Part shown: in pieces, positions 6,862 to 8,718 of the stretch
Layout of the letters: each line of letters begins with the position of its first letter
Position numbering within the stretch: position 1 is the stretch's first letter
Source: an uncultured Thermomicrobiales bacterium
GTDB taxonomy: Bacteria > Chloroflexota > Chloroflexia > Thermomicrobiales > UBA6265
Reading direction: 5' to 3'
DNA length: 8,718 bases
Assembly: GCA_902806395.1 (NCBI GenBank)
Contig: CADCWH010000035.1
Location: 1-8,718, forward strand
Translations under genes and position numbers: made by a program
Notes under the pieces: model-generated
What the model was told of the DNA's origin: nothing
Database searches by the model: none
Seen by the model: only the letters and a program-made list of their open reading frames with translations

Positions 6862-7545
6862 TCAGGCGACGACGAAGGTGAAGAACGCGTGTTGGCCATC
6901 GTCGGAATCTTCGATATCCATCACTAACGACGGGTCGAAGATGCGGTCCCGATCGTTTTCGGGCTCCTCCGGGAAATAGAGTTGGGTGGTGATCACCGGC
7001 TGGTCCGGAGCCTGCACCTTGACATGGATGTGGCGGGTCCGGCCGGGGTACAGGCCGGGGACCATGGTCCCCAGGGTGTACTCGCCGTCCTTGCCGGTGA
7101 ACTGGTGGCCGCGCAGCCTATACCCGACGTTGTCGTACTGCCCGGCGTCGTCGGCCTGCCAGAACTCGATCAGGGCGTCCGGCACCGGGTCGCATCCGCT
7201 GGCGTAGACGTACCCGGTCAGCAGCAGGTGGGTACCCGCCATGTCGTCCTCGACCAGTGAGGTTCGCTCGGGCGAATCCGGGGTGAAGTACGGGCCCTCG
7301 GTCTGCTCCAGGGTGGCATCGAGGTCGTCGTCGTCCAGACAATCCGGCGTCGGGGCCAAGGTCGGGGTGCCGTCTGGCGTGGGCGATGCCCCCGGCGTGG
7401 CATCGTCATCGGCCTGGGCGGCGACGATCCCGGCCGAGCGGCCACTGAGGACGGCCAGCGCGAGCGGCGCCGGCAGCGCCATCGCCAGTCGTTGGACTTG
7501 CCGCCTGGTCAGGCGGGTCTGAGCGAGGTGCTCGATCTGCTCCAT
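6862..7545 (-). CDS. Exported intradiol ring-cleavage dioxygenase-like protein
   Basis: Intradiol dioxygenases use a non-haem Fe(III) held by two Tyr and two His to split catechol-type rings between the hydroxyls. This 227-residue protein shows the family signature: TEGPYF (82-87), LTGYVYASGCDPVPDALIEF (109-128) and WQADDAGQY (129-137). After these come DGEYTLGTMVPGLYPGR (153-169) and RHIHVKV (171-177). By comparison with protocatechuate dioxygenase the iron ligands should be Tyr137, Tyr166, His172 and His174, and all four are present. The N-terminus TRRQVQRLAM plus a hydrophobic stretch ending near VAAQ looks like a Tat-type signal. An acidic Thr/Pro-rich linker follows, including TPDGTPTLAPTP (56-67). 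ATG 7545 has GGGAG six bases upstream. Most characterised members are cytoplasmic, so export suggests an extracytoplasmic substrate. It is the first gene of the minus-strand block; no other aromatic-degradation gene is visible. Confidence 0.9.
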   Translation of the reverse strand: MEQIEHLAQTRLTRRQVQRLAMALPAPLALAVLSGRSAGIVAAQADDDATPGASPTPDGTPTLAPTPDCLDDDDLDATLEQTEGPYFTPDSPERTSLVEDDMAGTHLLLTGYVYASGCDPVPDALIEFWQADDAGQYDNVGYRLRGHQFTGKDGEYTLGTMVPGLYPGRTRHIHVKVQAPDQPVITTQLYFPEEPENDRDRIFDPSLVMDIEDSDDGQHAFFTFVVA

Positions 7546-7573
7546 GTCGGTCTCCCTTCGATGATCTGATCCT

Positions 7574-7613
7574 GCCGGTCTCCGGCAAGTGTCCGCTCTC
7601 TACCGGTCTCCGG
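7574..7613. repeat. Two CCGGTCTCCGG boxes upstream of the dioxygenase gene
   Basis: The eleven-base sequence CCGGTCTCCGG occurs at 7575-7585 and again at 7603-7613, 28 bases apart and in the same orientation. Each is itself a short dyad (CCGG/CCGG around TCT), and the first extends to GCCGG/CCGGC. They lie 30-68 bases before the dioxygenase start, probably in its 5' untranslated leader or promoter. They could be tandem operator sites or alternative RNA stems. Confidence 0.45.
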
Positions 7614-7670
7614 CCCGTGCCGTCCGGAGTCCCGTTTCCAATGTCCCCACTCGGCCGGTCCCAGGCGCCC

Positions 7671-7703
7671 CGTCACCCGTCATATTCATTGTCTGGGGTG
7701 ACG
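7671..7703. promoter_or_regulatory. Inverted repeat flanking an AT-rich patch, candidate operator/promoter
   Basis: CGTCACCC (7671-7678) and GGGTGACG (7696-7703) are perfect inverted repeats of eight bases separated by seventeen. Between them lies CATATTCATTG (7681-7691), one of the few AT-rich patches in the gap. A dyad bracketing an AT-rich core is typical of a regulator site placed over a promoter. It lies about 125-160 bases before the dioxygenase start. No clear -35/-10 pair can be assigned on either strand. Confidence 0.4.
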
Positions 7704-7725
7704 CCCCGGTGGGGGCCGGGGTCAC
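7698..7725. other. GC-rich hairpin overlapping the GTCACCC dyad
   Basis: GTGA (7698-7701) pairs with TCAC (7722-7725), and CCCCGG (7704-7709) pairs with CCGGGG (7716-7721). The loop is six bases, and two bases (CG) bulge on the left arm. The left arm shares bases with the right half of the neighbouring GTCACCC dyad, so the two structures could be mutually exclusive. There is no T-run. Confidence 0.3.
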
Positions 7726-7800
7726 GTGTCCGCCACGGTGGGGTCCGTCCGGCCGACCACCAACATCATGGCGGCCCCACCTGCGATCGGGCTGGCAGCA

Positions 7801-7822
7801 TCCTGGGAGTTTCCTGGGAGTC
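7801..7822. repeat. Tandem 11-base repeat TCCTGGGAGT(T/C)
   Basis: Two adjacent copies at 7801-7811 and 7812-7822 differ only at the last base. The eleven-base period is close to one helical turn, which would place a bound protein on the same face of DNA. The palindrome CTTCCC-A-GGGAAG at 8034-8046 shares a TCCC/GGGA core. It may be a regulator site or just a local duplication. Confidence 0.35.
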
Positions 7823-7903
7823 CCGGTCGAACGCTACAGGCCGCGATCCCGGCTCGGCAACGTCGACGCTACGCCGTCCTGATCCGCTGGTCCCCGATGA
7901 CCA

Positions 7904-7921
7904 CACTCACCTGTGTAAGTG
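7904..7921. repeat. Imperfect dyad CACTCAC-CTGT-GTAAGTG
   Basis: The two seven-base arms match at six of seven positions when one is reverse-complemented, with a four-base centre. The size and shape suit a dimeric repressor operator. An AT-richer run containing GGTTTGGTTTTT follows at 7924-7935, which could be part of a promoter. The evidence is symmetry only. Confidence 0.25.
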
Positions 7922-8033
7922 GCGGTTTGGTTTTTCGAGGGATACGTCGCACCCGGCTCGCCTGTCGCACCGGGTGCCGCCTTTCCGCTGCCCGAGCCGA
8001 TCCGACTGGAACCGAGCGGGGGATTCCAAGCAA

Positions 8034-8046
8034 CTTCCCAGGGAAG
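8034..8046. repeat. Short palindrome CTTCCC-A-GGGAAG
   Basis: Six-base arms are perfectly complementary around a single central A, about 250 bases before the exported-protein gene. It resembles the TCCTGGGAG units at 7801-7822 and so may belong to the same set of sites. It is short enough to arise by chance. Confidence 0.25.
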
Positions 8047-8138
8047 GTCGGGTCCAGTCCCAGCATCGCCCCCTACGGTTGGTCCATGGATCCGCGGCAC
8101 CCGAGAAGGGGCCGATTCAGCACCAGGACCCGACCTCC

Positions 8139-8201
8139 ACACCTGGTCACGAGTGCCCGACATGGACTCGACCCGACACCTGCCGAGCCATCCGACACCT
8201 G
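8139..8201. repeat. Three ACACCTG direct repeats upstream of the exported-protein gene
   Basis: ACACCTG appears at 8139-8145, 8176-8182 and 8195-8201. The last two belong to a longer ten-base unit, CCGACACCTG, spaced 19 bases apart (8173-8182 and 8192-8201). They end 94 bases before the ATG at 8296, a position that suits an activator or repressor of that gene. No promoter boxes could be placed with confidence. Confidence 0.25.
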
Positions 8202-8295
8202 TTGGCCTCGCCACCCGGGCCCCGCCCGGACGTGCTAGACACCGCCGACCGACACCACATCGACGACCGAAAAACACGAACGGAGCGCAGAGACC

Positions 8296-8718
8296 ATGGA
8301 CACGCGAACGCGAGACGACCACACCACCGGGACCCGGGGCATCACACCCGGCACGGCCGACCGCACGGGCGACCGCACCGGCGACATCTCCCAGACGACG
8401 AGGCCAGACCTAGGGACGGAGATCCGCAGCGCCACGCCCGACACTGGCAACGCTCCGCATTGGGCCGACCGGGCGGACCACGCCCGGCGCCCGACGGACC
8501 GGCGGCGCCTGCTCGGAGGCGCCTTGGGGGCTGGCCTGGCCGTGACCTTGGCCGCGGGCATCGGCCGGGCCCAGGACAGCAGGACCCCCGCCGCCGACGA
8601 TACGACCGACGACGCGGATGACAGCGACACGGCGACGGCGGACGTGCCCGACGGCGATCGCGTCCAGATCTTGATCGACCGGGCCAGCCTGGCCCTGGAG
8701 ACCACCCGGGCCGACATC
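8296..8718 (+). CDS. Tat-type exported protein of unknown function, N-terminal part (runs off window)
   Basis: The frame from ATG 8296 stays open for 141 codons to the window edge. GGAG lies ten bases upstream. Residues 1-67 are an unusually long polar leader rich in Asp, Arg and Thr, including a tandem DRTG/DRTG repeat (22-29). A twin-arginine signal follows: DRRRLLGG (68-75), a hydrophobic stretch to about 88, and a likely cleavage near GRAQD (90-94). An Asp/Thr-rich linker covers about 95-120. The mature domain begins around VQILIDRASLALETTRADI (123-141). No family is recognisable from what is visible. The signal and linker style match the other exported proteins here, suggesting the same envelope-directed secretome. 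A start closer to the Tat motif is possible, but I see no good alternative initiation codon with a ribosome-binding site. Confidence 0.75.
   Translation, partial: MDTRTRDDHTTGTRGITPGTADRTGDRTGDISQTTRPDLGTEIRSATPDTGNAPHWADRADHARRPTDRRRLLGGALGAGLAVTLAAGIGRAQDSRTPAADDTTDDADDSDTATADVPDGDRVQILIDRASLALETTRADI

Larger units (their letters stand above)
7546..8295. other. 750-base divergent intergenic region without a convincing gene
   Basis: This gap separates the minus-strand dioxygenase gene from the plus-strand exported-protein gene. Several frames are open in it, but their translations are Pro/Arg/Gly-rich, have no recognisable domain and no persuasive ribosome-binding site. I found no tRNA, rRNA or familiar riboswitch. 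It contains repeated GCCGGTCTCCGGC-like boxes (7574-7613), a GTCACCC dyad around an AT-rich patch (7671-7703), a GC hairpin (7698-7725), tandem TCCTGGGAGT units (7801-7822), an imperfect dyad (7904-7921), a palindrome (8034-8046) and ACACCTG repeats (8139-8201). It probably carries the promoters of both flanking genes. A small RNA or short peptide cannot be ruled out. Confidence 0.6.

Noticed and set aside
6744..6899. N-terminal extension of the YceI-like protein to 6899
   Set aside because: It would overlap the end of the dioxygenase gene, adds a low-complexity stretch before the signal peptide, and ATG 6743 has a good ribosome-binding site.
7812..7850. Possible minus-strand tRNA T-arm around GTTCGAC
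   Set aside because: No matching acceptor stem, anticodon arm or CCA end could be built around it.
7869..8413. Several open frames in the intergenic region, on both strands
   Set aside because: They are Pro/Arg/Gly-rich, overlap one another in different frames, lack domains and convincing ribosome-binding sites, and one runs into the exported-protein gene in another frame.
8235..8717. Minus-strand open frame opposite the exported-protein gene
   Set aside because: It is Ser/Val/Arg-rich with no domain, while the plus-strand frame has a ribosome-binding site, a twin-arginine motif and a plausible signal peptide.

Overview
The window is very GC-rich and every gene uses G/C-ending codons. Exported proteins carry Thr/Pro/Ala-rich spacers (for example TPDGTPTLAPTP and PTPTPAPEA) next to their signal peptides. 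Together with the mix of sensor kinases, a YceI protein and an intradiol dioxygenase-like protein, this suggests a Chloroflexota bacterium, most likely of the Thermomicrobia/Sphaerobacter type. A GC-rich actinobacterium is the main alternative. The lineage call is an inference from style, not from a marker gene.

Layout. Bases 1-45 are the last codons of an unidentified plus-strand gene. A short gap with a strong hairpin (101-123) follows. Next comes a plus-strand two-component pair: a multi-pass GAF/HisKA_3 histidine kinase (153-2285) and its NarL/LuxR-type response regulator (2282-2926), joined by an ATGA overlap. Only 14 bases separate this pair from the end of a second two-component system that runs toward it on the minus strand.

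The minus-strand block reads, in transcription order: an exported intradiol ring-cleavage dioxygenase-like protein (7545-6862), an exported YceI-like lipid-binding protein (6743-5946), a 90-residue single-pass membrane protein (5866-5594), an OmpR/PhoB-type response regulator (5442-4711) and a HAMP/HisKA histidine kinase (4539-2941). All five genes point the same way with gaps of 79-171 bases, so they could be one operon or a few linked transcripts. Three are predicted to act at or outside the membrane, and the last two are a complete sensor-regulator pair. The simplest reading is an envelope-located module that is sensed or controlled by its own two-component system.

Bases 7546-8295 are a 750-base divergent intergenic region with no convincing gene. 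It holds several inverted and direct repeats that look like regulatory sites. After it, a plus-strand gene for a Tat-type exported protein of unknown function starts at 8296 and runs off the right edge.

No rRNA, tRNA, CRISPR array, transposase or integrase was recognised. Nothing here is clearly a new defence or mobile system. The least familiar item is the dioxygenase/YceI/small-membrane-protein/two-component arrangement and its candidate operators.
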